DNA of 45,036 bases from JBGTNQ01 sp038212375. Its GTDB lineage: Bacteria > Patescibacteriota > Minisyncoccia > Phycocordibacterales > Zambryskibacteraceae. The translations under genes were made by a program, and so were the position numbers. Location: positions 1 through 45,036 of the forward strand of contig JBBQUO010000003.1 in assembly GCA_038212375.1 (NCBI GenBank). The letters are read 5' to 3'. The notes below the pieces were generated by a model, which was not told the origin of the DNA, did not search any database, and was given only the letters and a program-made list of their open reading frames with translations. Positions 7,913 to 16,091 of this stretch are shown one piece after another (positions within the stretch are counted from its first letter, which is position 1; every line of letters begins with the position of its first letter).

Positions 7913-9450
7913 TATTTGTCGTTTCTATGTTTTGGAGTAACCCAAAAACCCATATACTTCCCAAACATAAGTCTCGTTTGTGCATCAAGCCCCGGGATTG
8001 CACCGAAAATAGTAATGGTGAATGGAATCAATACCCACTGCAACACCATTGGGAAGTTCGCAAAAATCTTTTTGTTTTTCGGATGATCAGGAAGAAACGA
8101 AATAAAAATAGCTGCAGAAAGCACAAGACCAAGCATTGCCACAATCATAATATTTCTGGTAAACATTGGAAGATTGTACGAAAGAATTGTTTTATTAAAC
8201 CTACTTCCACCAAGAACGACAGGAAGCCATCCAAGAAGGAAAATCATGATCGGATTTGTAGCGAGTGACCAGAAACCTTCGATCTGCACAATCGATGTGC
8301 GAATTTTCGTCCATAGTGGAATAGACTTGTTCTTAATAAATCCAAACAGAAAATACGGAAGATTTTCAACCCCCCAAGCCCATCGACGATGCTGCTTGTA
8401 GATATTCACCGCAGTTTGGCGGAGTGTAGGAGCAAGGTTTGCATCCATTGATACAGGGTACGAAATGGGAACCACTGCGTAGTCGCCGTTGTGAGCCAAA
8501 AAGAGATTCCAAAATATTCGTGAATCTTCTGAGACCATATTTTTCTGCCAGTATCCAATTTCATATAATGCTTGGAAACTCACAGAATGAGAAGAAAATG
8601 TAGCGAGTTTCTCTGGACGTTCTTGTTGCATCATCTGCCAAAACGTACTCGATCCTGCGGCAACACGAGAAATTGCTGGCGCATTCCAGATATTATTATT
8701 GTAAAACGGCACAGGTTGAAACGATACTTTCATTGGATCTTTCGCGGTGAGAAAATACCAGGTCAAACAAAGAAAATATTGTGTATAGGCAACTGTATCG
8801 ACATCAAATGCAGATACGATTACCGTGTGGTAATCGAGATGCTGTGGATCAAGAATACGAAGCCGAGCCTGTTCTGCAGCATATGCAATGTTTGATCCCT
8901 TACCAGGCATCTCGCCTTCCAGGTGCGCAGGATGAGTGGTATGGATGATGGTTCCAAAGTCGTTACCATATTTTTTCAAGATATAGTTTGCCACTTCTTC
9001 ATTGTGTTTACCTACCGCACCTTCACCAGCTAGCACGAGTATCATCTTTCGCTTATCATACTGAGATGCACGGAGCGACTCCACACTTTGATCCACAATT
9101 TCAATACTTTCTTTATAAAAGGGCAAAATGATCATATGAGTTAGGTGGTCATATTTCATCCCAGATAACTTTTCAGCCCAATCTTCTGACAAATTATACT
9201 TGATACGTTTCCAGTTGTGGCGAAGATGGATTGAAAGGTAAATTGTTTTGAGGAGCCAAAACACATCAAATGCAATGATGAAGTATGCCGCAGCAACTGG
9301 TGCAAAAATAGATAACAAAATTGTTCCAAGAATAGTAACCCAAGACAAAAGCCCTGGCATGATTTCAAGTAGCCTATAGAGTACGCGGTCGTTTCCGCTC
9401 AGGTCGCTTGCACGACCTACCTTAAAGTAAGATGTATCCTGGTATCTCAT
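7912..9450 (-). CDS. Membrane family-2 glycosyltransferase
   Basis: An integral-membrane GT2 enzyme. I chose ATG 9450 (MRYQDTSYF, 512 aa), with AAAGGG upstream; an in-frame TTG at 9486 gives 524 aa but has no SD. Two TM helices near the N-terminus (about 35-80) precede a GT-A catalytic domain with HMIILPFYKE, the FDVDT metal motif (DxD-type), SEDSRIFW and the processive-GT motif QHRRW. Three to four TM helices follow. This layout matches cellulose/hyaluronan-synthase-like or glucosylation enzymes that build or export polysaccharide (family knowledge). It is followed by the coupled PEGA gene and preceded by two glycosidases and an EamA transporter, suggesting a surface glycan system. Donor and acceptor unknown. 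Confidence 0.88.
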   Translation of the reverse strand: MRYQDTSYFKVGRASDLSGNDRVLYRLLEIMPGLLSWVTILGTILLSIFAPVAAAYFIIAFDVFWLLKTIYLSIHLRHNWKRIKYNLSEDWAEKLSGMKYDHLTHMIILPFYKESIEIVDQSVESLRASQYDKRKMILVLAGEGAVGKHNEEVANYILKKYGNDFGTIIHTTHPAHLEGEMPGKGSNIAYAAEQARLRILDPQHLDYHTVIVSAFDVDTVAYTQYFLCLTWYFLTAKDPMKVSFQPVPFYNNNIWNAPAISRVAAGSSTFWQMMQQERPEKLATFSSHSVSFQALYEIGYWQKNMVSEDSRIFWNLFLAHNGDYAVVPISYPVSMDANLAPTLRQTAVNIYKQHRRWAWGVENLPYFLFGFIKNKSIPLWTKIRTSIVQIEGFWSLATNPIMIFLLGWLPVVLGGSRFNKTILSYNLPMFTRNIMIVAMLGLVLSAAIFISFLPDHPKNKKIFANFPMVLQWVLIPFTITIFGAIPGLDAQTRLMFGKYMGFWVTPKHRNDK

Positions 9451-9526
9451 TGGTTTGTAGCCCTTTTTGAACCACCACTCTATCAAAATAAGGGCAATAA
9501 ATCCATCAGGTATTCAAGAGTGTTAT

Positions 9527-10528
9527 CTATTGAGAAAAGAGCCTTTTAGCTTCATCCCAATATTCGGAATGGTTCTGTTTTTTCATAAAGTACCACCACT
9601 CAACCCCCCAAAGATACTGAACATCAAATCCAGTCGTTTTTGCAAACGAAATTGTCTCTTTGAACTTGTGTATATCCATACGTTCAAGCTGAGTTTGGAG
9701 TGGCGCTTTCACAATAGGCTCAAGAAGCCAAGGCTCGAGTGAAAGCTCTATCAGTATATTCTTTTTTTGTCCTGCTATAAGTCCGAGGAAGTTGCTCTTG
9801 GCACGGTATACAGCTGGAGAATACACTGTCTTCACTTGGCCGATTGTGGGGTTCCACAAGTAGAGATAGATACTCGTGCCGAACACATCTCCTGTTCTCC
9901 ACGCTCCGTACCATGTACCAAGATTTCCACTGTCTGTCACCAAAATCTTTCTGTCTGGATCAAGGTTTTTTACGAGCGCAACTTCTTGCTTCAGGAATGA
10001 AGGATCGAGGTCCCCACACTGTTCATGAGCAAAGACAGAAAGATACGGCTCATTTTCAACCTGCCAATAGGTAATATTTGGATAGTCACGATATCTTTTT
10101 ACAACAGCCTCAATATAGGAGAGCACTTCAGCATTTCTATCGGCGACACTCCTTCCTTTGATCCAATCTGGATCATGACATTCCGGCCAACCTGGAAGCC
10201 TTCGGCCTACAGCCAGCACAACATGAGCATCACGCTTTTTTGCTTCTTGCATTTGAAAATCGAGTTCATCGAAATGGTACTCCCCCTGCTTTGGTTCGAT
10301 CATTGGCCAATGAGCAGAAAGACGGAAGTTTCGAACCTTTAGATCATCGAGTGTTGAGATAAACACGTCTTTCCACGAAAGTCCAAGCTCATCTGAATGA
10401 AATTTACTAAATGATACCCCGTAGGTAATATGCTCCGGAATTGTCTTTCTTGATAACAAAAAGAACGCCACAACAAAAAGAAGGAGGATGCTGAGAAACA
10501 CCTTTAAAATCTTTTTGAAATGAATCAT
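9527..10528 (-). CDS. Membrane-anchored clan GH-A glycoside hydrolase
   Basis: A 333-aa protein with an N-terminal TM anchor (about residues 5-26) and a TIM-barrel hydrolase outside the membrane. The strand-4 signature YWQVENEPY gives the acid/base Glu160 in NEP. ILIELSLEPW supplies the candidate nucleophile (Glu265, or Glu261). RLSAHWPMIEPKQGEYHFD is the beta-2 block typical of GH5/GH39/GH42 relatives (family knowledge). It overlaps the EamA gene by 4 nt (ATGA) and lies upstream of the glycosyltransferase. Likely trims or transglycosylates an envelope glycan; the family cannot be fixed by eye. Confidence 0.82.
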   Translation of the reverse strand: MIHFKKILKVFLSILLLFVVAFFLLSRKTIPEHITYGVSFSKFHSDELGLSWKDVFISTLDDLKVRNFRLSAHWPMIEPKQGEYHFDELDFQMQEAKKRDAHVVLAVGRRLPGWPECHDPDWIKGRSVADRNAEVLSYIEAVVKRYRDYPNITYWQVENEPYLSVFAHEQCGDLDPSFLKQEVALVKNLDPDRKILVTDSGNLGTWYGAWRTGDVFGTSIYLYLWNPTIGQVKTVYSPAVYRAKSNFLGLIAGQKKNILIELSLEPWLLEPIVKAPLQTQLERMDIHKFKETISFAKTTGFDVQYLWGVEWWYFMKKQNHSEYWDEAKRLFSQ

Positions 10529-11421
10529 AGGAAAAGTACAAAGAGTCCAGAGATAATAAACATCACTGCCAGAATCTTATGCGCAACATGTCCTGGTCGG
10601 AACTCATGTTCAAACTGAGCAACCATCTTGTGTCTCAGCAAATAAATAAAGAGGAAAATAAAGAGGAATTGTAGCGAGGCAAGAGAGTTAACGAGAGAGA
10701 CGTTACCGAGATGAATTGCATACAGAGTACTGAGAAAAGCGACTCCGCCCAGTATACGATTAAGCACAATAAGAAAGCTTGTTTTGTGCCCGATGGATTT
10801 TGAACTATGGAATACTACATCTCTGCATGGCTTCCATAGTAGGAGTGCGAGTGCTGAAATAACGTTTCCTATACGTGACCAGAAAAATCCATCAACAAAC
10901 GTTGTATGTTCGAACAACACTTTGAGAAGAATTGTCGATGCACCAAAAAGTATTCCTGAAAACACAATTGCAATAAATGATTTAGCATTAAATCTAAAAT
11001 GCCCAACAAGAAGCATGCCTACAATAAGTAAAACAAGAGCAATTGGGAAAGTTCGTGGTAACTGCTCGTGGAGTACGAGTGAGCTAAGAACAAACACCGA
11101 GATAGTTGAGATTGCGGAAAGCCACGGCACCACGTCGGTTGCGCTTGCAATTTTGAGTGAGCTATATAAAAGAATGATGGACACAATGAAGGTCGCCCCT
11201 ACTGCAAGTGACATCAGTGCAACAAAAAGTGTAGGCATGTGGATCACACCAAATGGAACGAGGATGATGACGATGCCCGAAACAAGCCCAACATAGAATG
11301 CATACGCACTTGGTCTGGTAATCACAGTAGAGGTAACAATATACTTGTCGATAAGCACAATCGCAGCGTTAAGTATCTGTGCAAAAACAACAAAAAGAAC
11401 CGAGAGGGTTAGAAATGTCAT
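10525..11421 (-). CDS. EamA/DMT-type transporter
   Basis: A 298-aa hydrophobic protein with about ten predicted TM helices arranged as two five-helix halves, the EamA (drug/metabolite transporter) layout. The end of the first half reads SLKIASATDVVPWLSAISTI and the second half HLGNVSLVNSLASLQFLF, the paired motifs expected for duplicated EamA domains. It starts 14 bp after the GH1 gene and its TGA stop overlaps the next start (ATGA), so it is part of the glycan operon. Substrate unknown; lipid-linked sugar flipping or uptake of released sugars would fit the neighbours (inference). Confidence 0.85.
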   Translation of the reverse strand: MTFLTLSVLFVVFAQILNAAIVLIDKYIVTSTVITRPSAYAFYVGLVSGIVIILVPFGVIHMPTLFVALMSLAVGATFIVSIILLYSSLKIASATDVVPWLSAISTISVFVLSSLVLHEQLPRTFPIALVLLIVGMLLVGHFRFNAKSFIAIVFSGILFGASTILLKVLFEHTTFVDGFFWSRIGNVISALALLLWKPCRDVVFHSSKSIGHKTSFLIVLNRILGGVAFLSTLYAIHLGNVSLVNSLASLQFLFIFLFIYLLRHKMVAQFEHEFRPGHVAHKILAVMFIISGLFVLFL

Positions 11422-11435
11422 AAAGTATTGTTACA

Positions 11436-12575
11436 TCATACCTCGTTTTTCAAAATAATCTCTGTGTATCTGTGGGCAGATGGTCGTATCGTTCTTTCGA
11501 GTGTGTTGTAGTCAATCGCAACGAGTCCGAATCTTTTTTCAAATCCGAGTGCCCATTCAAAATTATCAAAAAGAGACCAGTAAAAATATCCTCGTATGTT
11601 CACTCCACTTTCTATTGCTCGTAGGAGACTCTGAAGATAGGTAGCAATGTATTCTCCCCTTTTATCATCAGTAGAGTCTGCAATACCATTTTCTGTTACG
11701 TAGACAGGGAGGTTATATCGTTTGAGTTCAAAAAGAACGGAATAAAAAGCTTCCGGGAATATATCCCATCCCATCTCAGTTTGCACATAAGAAGTGCCGG
11801 TGCCAAATCTTTTGTGAATATAAAAGTTGAGTCCAATAAAATCTTGGTGTCCTGAAATTTTCTTCAAGAACCGATGATTCCAAAACCATCGCATAATCCT
11901 TGCAGAAATAATATTCCAAGGGAATGCATCGGCATCAAAGTACATATTGTGTTTTGCGATCCCAATCTGAATTTCTGGGTGACTACGCTTCATACATGTG
12001 TAGGCAAGATTGTGTGCATTTGCAAGTTTAGAAATTACGCCAATGAATTTCAAAAGATTCTTGTGAAACGGAGGCCAGACACCGCGAAGATGACCTCCTG
12101 ATGCCCAAATCAGTGGCTCGTTCATAGTCATCCAATACGTAGCCTCACTGCCGAGCTCAATGATTACAAACTCACAGTAGCGTGCAAATACCTTTTCTCC
12201 ATCGGGATGCGAAAATCCACCTTTTTCAGAAAACCAAAGAGGTAGTGTGAAATGCCACAAAGTAACAAATGGCACCAACCCACGATCCTTCAGTGCACGA
12301 ATTACATTTCGATAGTGTTCGATTGCCATCTGATCAAATTTTCCCTCTTCTGGCTCGATTCTAGCCCATTCAAGCGAGAATCTATGTGCTGAATGAGATA
12401 AACTCTGAGCAATATCAAAGTCACCTTCAAATCGATTATAGTGGTCGATAGCTTTTCCTGCTTGTGGGACTCTCCCTTGCCCACCAGCCTGTGCCCAATC
12501 GCAATTATCTATTCCACCTTCTACTTGATAGGAAGCAGTTGCAGCACCCCATAGAAAACCTTCAGGAAATTTCAT
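11436..12575 (-). CDS. Family 1 glycoside hydrolase (beta-glycosidase)
   Basis: A 379-aa GH1 enzyme that hydrolyses beta-glycosides with retention. The N-terminal signature FPEGFLWGAATASYQVEGG is complete. The acid/base Glu153 is in TMNEP and the nucleophile Glu295 in YVTENG; the C-terminal YFYWSLFDNFEWALGFEKRFG closes the barrel. It is shorter than typical GH1 (~450 aa), mainly through trimmed loops between strands 4 and 6. No signal peptide, so cytoplasmic; it probably processes sugars brought in by the adjacent transporter (inference). First gene of the glycan operon, with TATACT exactly 6 nt before the ATG. Confidence 0.93.
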   Translation of the reverse strand: MKFPEGFLWGAATASYQVEGGIDNCDWAQAGGQGRVPQAGKAIDHYNRFEGDFDIAQSLSHSAHRFSLEWARIEPEEGKFDQMAIEHYRNVIRALKDRGLVPFVTLWHFTLPLWFSEKGGFSHPDGEKVFARYCEFVIIELGSEATYWMTMNEPLIWASGGHLRGVWPPFHKNLLKFIGVISKLANAHNLAYTCMKRSHPEIQIGIAKHNMYFDADAFPWNIISARIMRWFWNHRFLKKISGHQDFIGLNFYIHKRFGTGTSYVQTEMGWDIFPEAFYSVLFELKRYNLPVYVTENGIADSTDDKRGEYIATYLQSLLRAIESGVNIRGYFYWSLFDNFEWALGFEKRFGLVAIDYNTLERTIRPSAHRYTEIILKNEV

Positions 12576-12581
12576 ACAAAT

Positions 12582-12587
12582 AGTATA
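12582..12587 (-). promoter_or_regulatory. -10 box of the glycan operon (leaderless-type)
   Basis: TATACT on the minus strand ends 6 nt before the GH1 ATG. No Shine-Dalgarno is visible between them. Confidence 0.55.
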
Positions 12588-12651
12588 GCAGGAAGAGACT
12601 TGTTTACTTACAGGTACTTTTCAGTCGTTCAACTTTGCTGAGTCTCAATAT

Positions 12652-12682
12652 AAAAACCCTCTTTTTTGAAAAGAGGGTTTTT
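12652..12682 (-). terminator. Intrinsic terminator after tRNA-Thr
   Basis: A 14-bp stem (AAAAACCCTCTTTT and its complement) with a 3-nt loop and flanking A/T tracts. It lies directly downstream of tRNA-Thr on the minus strand and upstream of the GH1 promoter, insulating the two units. Confidence 0.8.
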
Positions 12683-12690
12683 ATGTTTTG

Positions 12691-12763
12691 AGCCACCTGT
12701 CAGATTCGAACTGACGACCCATACTTTACAAAAGTATTGCTCTACCAACTGAGCTAAGGTGGC
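12691..12763 (-). tRNA. tRNA-Thr(UGU)
   Basis: Cloverleaf on the minus strand: acceptor GCCACCT/AGGTGGC, D-arm AGCTCAGTTGGTAGAGC, anticodon stem ATACT/AGTAT with loop TTTGTAA (anticodon TGT, Thr) and T-arm GTTCGAATC. Discriminator base is U. The 3' CCA is not encoded (CAA follows), unlike tRNA-Ser in this window. Confidence 0.96.
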
Positions 12764-12833
12764 ACGCGCAGGAATCTACTATCTAAAATTCCAATCAATA
12801 CAACTTACAACAGTCGGGACAATAATGCAAAAA

Positions 12834-13265
12834 TTAATTCTTCTTACCTCCTACCAATTCACCTTCGTAGAGCGTTATGTTGTCTTCGATCCAGCCTTTT
12901 CCGTCCTTTACTCTTTCCGCGCTAATCGTTTGGAGGAATTCAGATGCGTCTCGGTCTGTTCTCAGCATTCTTACTCCTCGTACGTTTGGAAAGACTGAGT
13001 GATACTTTTTCCATACTGCTTCAACAAAAATATCAATGGCTTGCTTTGAGTGATGAGGCAAGTCTTCTCGTGCAAATCTCGTAGCTCTATGACGCTTTTT
13101 TTGGTATACCTCGTGTATCACCTCGATCTTTCGTTCGACATGATCATCGAACCTTGATAGGAGTTTGAGAGCTAGAACTCTTTCATCTCTCCCAATCTCA
13201 TACATTTTTACTCCAAGAAGTATACCTAGCATACACAAGGAAACAATAAATGTAATGGTGAGCAT
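12834..13265 (-). CDS. Small single-TM protein of unknown function
   Basis: A 143-aa protein from ATG 13265 (MLTITFIVSL); the longer frame to 13346 overlaps tsf and is rejected. One N-terminal TM helix (about 2-22) is followed by a charged, mostly helical soluble domain (KLLSRFDDHVERKIEVIHEV, then ARED, HHSKQAIDIFVEAVWKKY). I do not recognise the family. It starts 10 bp after the tsf stop and probably rides on the rpsB-tsf transcript. No SD is visible. Confidence 0.65.
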   Translation of the reverse strand: MLTITFIVSLCMLGILLGVKMYEIGRDERVLALKLLSRFDDHVERKIEVIHEVYQKKRHRATRFAREDLPHHSKQAIDIFVEAVWKKYHSVFPNVRGVRMLRTDRDASEFLQTISAERVKDGKGWIEDNITLYEGELVGGKKN

Positions 13266-13275
13266 TGAAAAAAAA

Positions 13276-13869
13276 TTAAGAGTTTGTCGAGAACCGCACA
13301 AATCTACGAATCTCTGTTCTTTCACCGAACTTTTGAATCGCACCACTTATGAGATCTTTAATTTTCTTCTCAGGATCTTTGATGAACTGTTGTTCCATAA
13401 GGGTTTGCTCACCGAAGTATGATGCGAGCTTTCCTTCAAGGATTTTTGCTTTCAGTTCTTCCGGCTTCCCCGCTGTTTCTTCTACGAACACCTCTTCTGC
13501 AGCGCGTTTTGCATCTGAAGTAATGTCTTCCATCTTCAAAAACTGAGGGTTACTTGCAGCAACATGCATCGCAATGTCATACGCGAGCGCTTTGAATTCA
13601 TCATTTTTTGCTACGAAATCAGTCTCACAAGAAAGTTCTACAATGGCACCTACCGATCCTGCTCCATGGATATAAGAAGCTACTACACCTGCTCCGAGAG
13701 TGCGGTCAGACTTTTTTGTAGCAACGTTCTTACTCTCTTTTTGCAAGATAACAATTGCCTTTTCAATATCACCACCAGCTTCTTCAAGTGCTTTTTTGCA
13801 CTGCATAATAGAAAGACCAGTTTGGTCGCGGAGCTGTTTGATAAGTTCTGTAGAAATAGGTGAAGACAT
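13276..13869 (-). CDS. tsf: Elongation factor Ts
   Basis: Guanine-nucleotide exchange factor for EF-Tu, 197 aa from ATG 13869 (MSSPISTELIKQL); an in-frame TTG four codons earlier is less likely. The UBA-like N-terminal helix pair with LRDQTGLSIMQCKKALEEAGGD is diagnostic, followed by the core domain with ELSCETDFVAKNDEF. It resembles the short single-core EF-Ts form rather than the ~280-aa E. coli type. Placed 50 bp after rpsB in the conserved rpsB-tsf pair. Confidence 0.95.
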   Translation of the reverse strand: MSSPISTELIKQLRDQTGLSIMQCKKALEEAGGDIEKAIVILQKESKNVATKKSDRTLGAGVVASYIHGAGSVGAIVELSCETDFVAKNDEFKALAYDIAMHVAASNPQFLKMEDITSDAKRAAEEVFVEETAGKPEELKAKILEGKLASYFGEQTLMEQQFIKDPEKKIKDLISGAIQKFGERTEIRRFVRFSTNS

Positions 13870-13919
13870 TGTGAGTATCAATTAACAATAAATAAAACCA
13901 CACTTTCCTCTACTAAAAA

Positions 13920-14663
13920 CTATCCTTGTGCAGGAGCTGGTACGACTGCAGCAAGTGCTGCCTTCTTTCCATCTTCAACAGCTGACACAATTTCGTTTAC
14001 AAAAAGCTCAATACTTTTTAGTGACGCATCATTTCCTGGAATCGGGTGCTCTACCTCAAGGAGGTTACAATCTGAGCTTGCAAGTGCTACAACAGGAATA
14101 TTGAGGTTATGAGCTTCTGCTACTGCAATTGCTTCTTTGCGAGGGTCAATAACGAAAAGTACCTTTGGAAGTATACGCATTGGAGAAAGTCCTGAGAAAT
14201 CACGATTGAGTTTTTCAATTTCACGATCAATAAGAAGGCGCTCTTTCTTTGTGTACTTACCAAGCTCACCTTTTTCACGAGCATTTGTAAGATCTTCTAG
14301 CTTTGCGATGCGTTTCTTAATTTCTGGGAAGTTTGTAAGAGTGCCTCCGAGCCATCGTCCTGCAACATATGGCTGACCGACTTTCTGAGCACCTGAGAGA
14401 ATAGATGATCGAGCTTCATTTTTACCACCAACAAAGAGAACCATTCCCCCTGTTGAAACAATAGATTTAATGAAAGTTTTTGCCTCTTCAAGTTTCTCAT
14501 TGGTCTTTTCAAGGTCGAAAATTTCTACCTTATTTTTTACTCCGAAAATGTATGGCTTGGTAGAAGGGTGTCTACGAGATTTGATCAAACCATAATGAGC
14601 CCCTGCTTTAAAAAGGGCTTCAATCGCGGTATTCATGTCAGTTGTTTTTTCTTTTGTTGGCAT
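13920..14663 (-). CDS. rpsB: 30S ribosomal protein S2
   Basis: Small-subunit protein S2, 247 aa from ATG 14663 (MPTKEKTTDM); an in-frame GTG at 14693 would add ten residues. Family blocks are FKAGAHYGLIKSRRHPSTKP, IFDLEKTNEKL, GRWLGGTLTNF, PKVLFVIDPRKEAIAVAEA and HPIPGNDAS. The C-terminus has an Ala/Pro-rich tail (AALAAVVPAPAQG). First gene of rpsB-tsf-orphan. Confidence 0.95.
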   Translation of the reverse strand: MPTKEKTTDMNTAIEALFKAGAHYGLIKSRRHPSTKPYIFGVKNKVEIFDLEKTNEKLEEAKTFIKSIVSTGGMVLFVGGKNEARSSILSGAQKVGQPYVAGRWLGGTLTNFPEIKKRIAKLEDLTNAREKGELGKYTKKERLLIDREIEKLNRDFSGLSPMRILPKVLFVIDPRKEAIAVAEAHNLNIPVVALASSDCNLLEVEHPIPGNDASLKSIELFVNEIVSAVEDGKKAALAAVVPAPAQG

Positions 14664-14733
14664 TAAATTGTATATAGTTGTCTTCAAAAACACGTGTGGG
14701 AATCTTATCAGAAGAATACCGAGAAGGCAACCC

Positions 14734-15714
14734 TTACTCCAGCTCTACCTCTCCTGCTCCTTCATGAGATTTGCTCTTTAGAGCGTCGATAATGTCATCG
14801 AGTTTTCCCGCAAAAATAGTTGGGATATTGTGCCAAGACTCCTTAATACGGTGATCAGTGATCCGATCCTGAAGGATATTATAGGTGCGAATCTTCTCAG
14901 AACGGTCTGCGGTACCGATCTGATCATTGCGGTTATCAGAAAACTTCTTATGCTCCTCTTCTTCTTTCAACATTTGAAGCTTTGCGGTAAGAATCTCCAT
15001 AGCTTTTTCTTTATTCGCTCCTTGGCTCCGCTGATTTGTTGAGCGCACATCAAGGCCTGTCGGTATGTGCACTACTCTTACCGCTGTTTCAACTTTATTT
15101 ACGTTTTGACCTCCCTTACCCCCCGAGCGTGACGTTTCGATAAGAATGTCACTTGGATTGATTTCAAACTTTACCTTTTTACGGATTGGTAAAATTGCAA
15201 CTGAAGCAGTAGAAGTGTGAACGCGACCAGATTTCTCAGTTGCAGGAATACGCTGAATGCGGTGTACACCCGTCTCATATTTGAGAGCTTCGTATACACC
15301 TTTACCACGTATTTCGTAGGAAACATCCTTATATCCTCCGAGAGAACTTTGAGATTCATCAACGAGTGATACTGCCCAATTGCGAGTTTCAGCATACCGC
15401 TGATACATCTCAGAAAGCTTCTCTGCGAAGAGTGCGGCTTCTTCTCCTCCAACACCAGCTCTGATTTCAAGGACGACTTCATTGACCTCTGTCTGGAGAG
15501 AATCTTTTTCTTCTGCTGCAATAATCTCTTCCATTTGAGCAAGTAGGGCATCTTTTTGAATAGTGATATTTTTCAAATCTTCTTCTGCCATTTCTTTCAT
15601 ACTAGCGTCACTTTCTGAAAGCGCATGAAGACTCGCCTCTTCTTTTTCGAGACGTTGGAATGATTCTGCAAGATATGCAGTTTTATGATTTTCTTTGTAT
15701 CGAGTTAAATCCAT
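14734..15714 (-). CDS. prfA: Peptide chain release factor 1
   Basis: Class I release factor that reads UAA/UAG and triggers peptidyl-tRNA hydrolysis. 326 aa, somewhat shorter than the usual ~355 through a trimmed N-terminal domain. The codon-recognition tripeptide P-A-T (HRIQRIPATEKSGRVH) marks RF1 rather than RF2 (SPF). The catalytic GGQ is in SGGKGGQNVNK. The RF1-typical block DRSEKIRTYNILQDRITDHR follows. KGGQNVNKVETAV is nearer to a Gly-Gly-Gln-Asn form than the common GAGGQHVN. Lies downstream of rpmE. The presence of RF1 agrees with TAG being a normal stop here. Confidence 0.94.
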   Translation of the reverse strand: MDLTRYKENHKTAYLAESFQRLEKEEASLHALSESDASMKEMAEEDLKNITIQKDALLAQMEEIIAAEEKDSLQTEVNEVVLEIRAGVGGEEAALFAEKLSEMYQRYAETRNWAVSLVDESQSSLGGYKDVSYEIRGKGVYEALKYETGVHRIQRIPATEKSGRVHTSTASVAILPIRKKVKFEINPSDILIETSRSGGKGGQNVNKVETAVRVVHIPTGLDVRSTNQRSQGANKEKAMEILTAKLQMLKEEEEHKKFSDNRNDQIGTADRSEKIRTYNILQDRITDHRIKESWHNIPTIFAGKLDDIIDALKSKSHEGAGEVELE

Positions 15715-15717
15715 AAT

Positions 15718-15753
15718 AGATACTGCCTAACAACCTATAACCTACAACGAGAA
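15718..15753. repeat. Degenerate TTAGG/TTATAGG-type intergenic repeat
   Basis: Minus strand reads GTTGTAGGTTATAGGTTGTT, a run of short degenerate units. Similar runs occur at 16605-16645, 18945-18985 and 22622-22664 (AGCTATTAGGTTTTAGCTTT). All are intergenic. Confidence 0.4.
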
Positions 15754-15777
15754 AGGTACAAATTCAACGAATAACAA

Positions 15778-15810
15778 ACGACCTACATCAGAACATCTGT
15801 TGTAGGTCGT
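15778..15810 (-). terminator. Possible terminator after rpmE
   Basis: Inverted repeat ACGACCTACA ... TGTAGGTCGT with a 13-nt loop, in the gap between rpmE and prfA. The T-tract after it on the minus strand is weak, so it may only attenuate readthrough. Confidence 0.45.
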
Positions 15811-15827
15811 GTATTGCAGGTAGTAAG

Positions 15828-16046
15828 TTATTTCTTTGCTTTCGTCGCGTTCGCTCTCTTTGATTTGAACTTTTCTACGCGTCCTGCGGTATCGAGAACC
15901 TTGTCATTACCAGTATAAAACGGGTGACATGCTGAACAGATTTCTACTTCGATTTTCTCTTTCGTAGATCCTACGGTAAATGTATTACCACACGCACAGG
16001 TAAGGGTTGCGTTTGAAAAATATGTTGGGTGAATTTCTGCTTTCAT
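15828..16046 (-). CDS. rpmE: 50S ribosomal protein L31 (zinc form)
   Basis: A 72-aa large-subunit protein starting at ATG 16046 (MKAEIHPTYF). A frame extending to 16283 exists only because it runs through the upstream noncoding RNA. The zinc-ribbon cysteines are present in TCACGNTF and ICSACHPFYTG (CxC and CxxC), so this is the C+ type. The C-terminus is Lys/Ala-rich. It has its own promoter and sits between the structured RNA and prfA. Confidence 0.95.
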   Translation of the reverse strand: MKAEIHPTYFSNATLTCACGNTFTVGSTKEKIEVEICSACHPFYTGNDKVLDTAGRVEKFKSKRANATKAKK

Positions 16047-16053
16047 AGTGGCA

Positions 16054-16083
16054 ATACTATACCAAAGAGTGTAATTTTTGCAA
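16054..16083 (-). promoter_or_regulatory. Promoter of rpmE
   Basis: TTGCAA (16078-16083) as -35 and TATAGT (16056-16061, 16-bp spacer) or TAGTAT (16054-16059, 18-bp spacer) as -10. The -10 ends 7-9 nt before the ATG, so the mRNA has at most a very short leader. Confidence 0.6.
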
Positions 16084-16091
16084 GATAGGCA

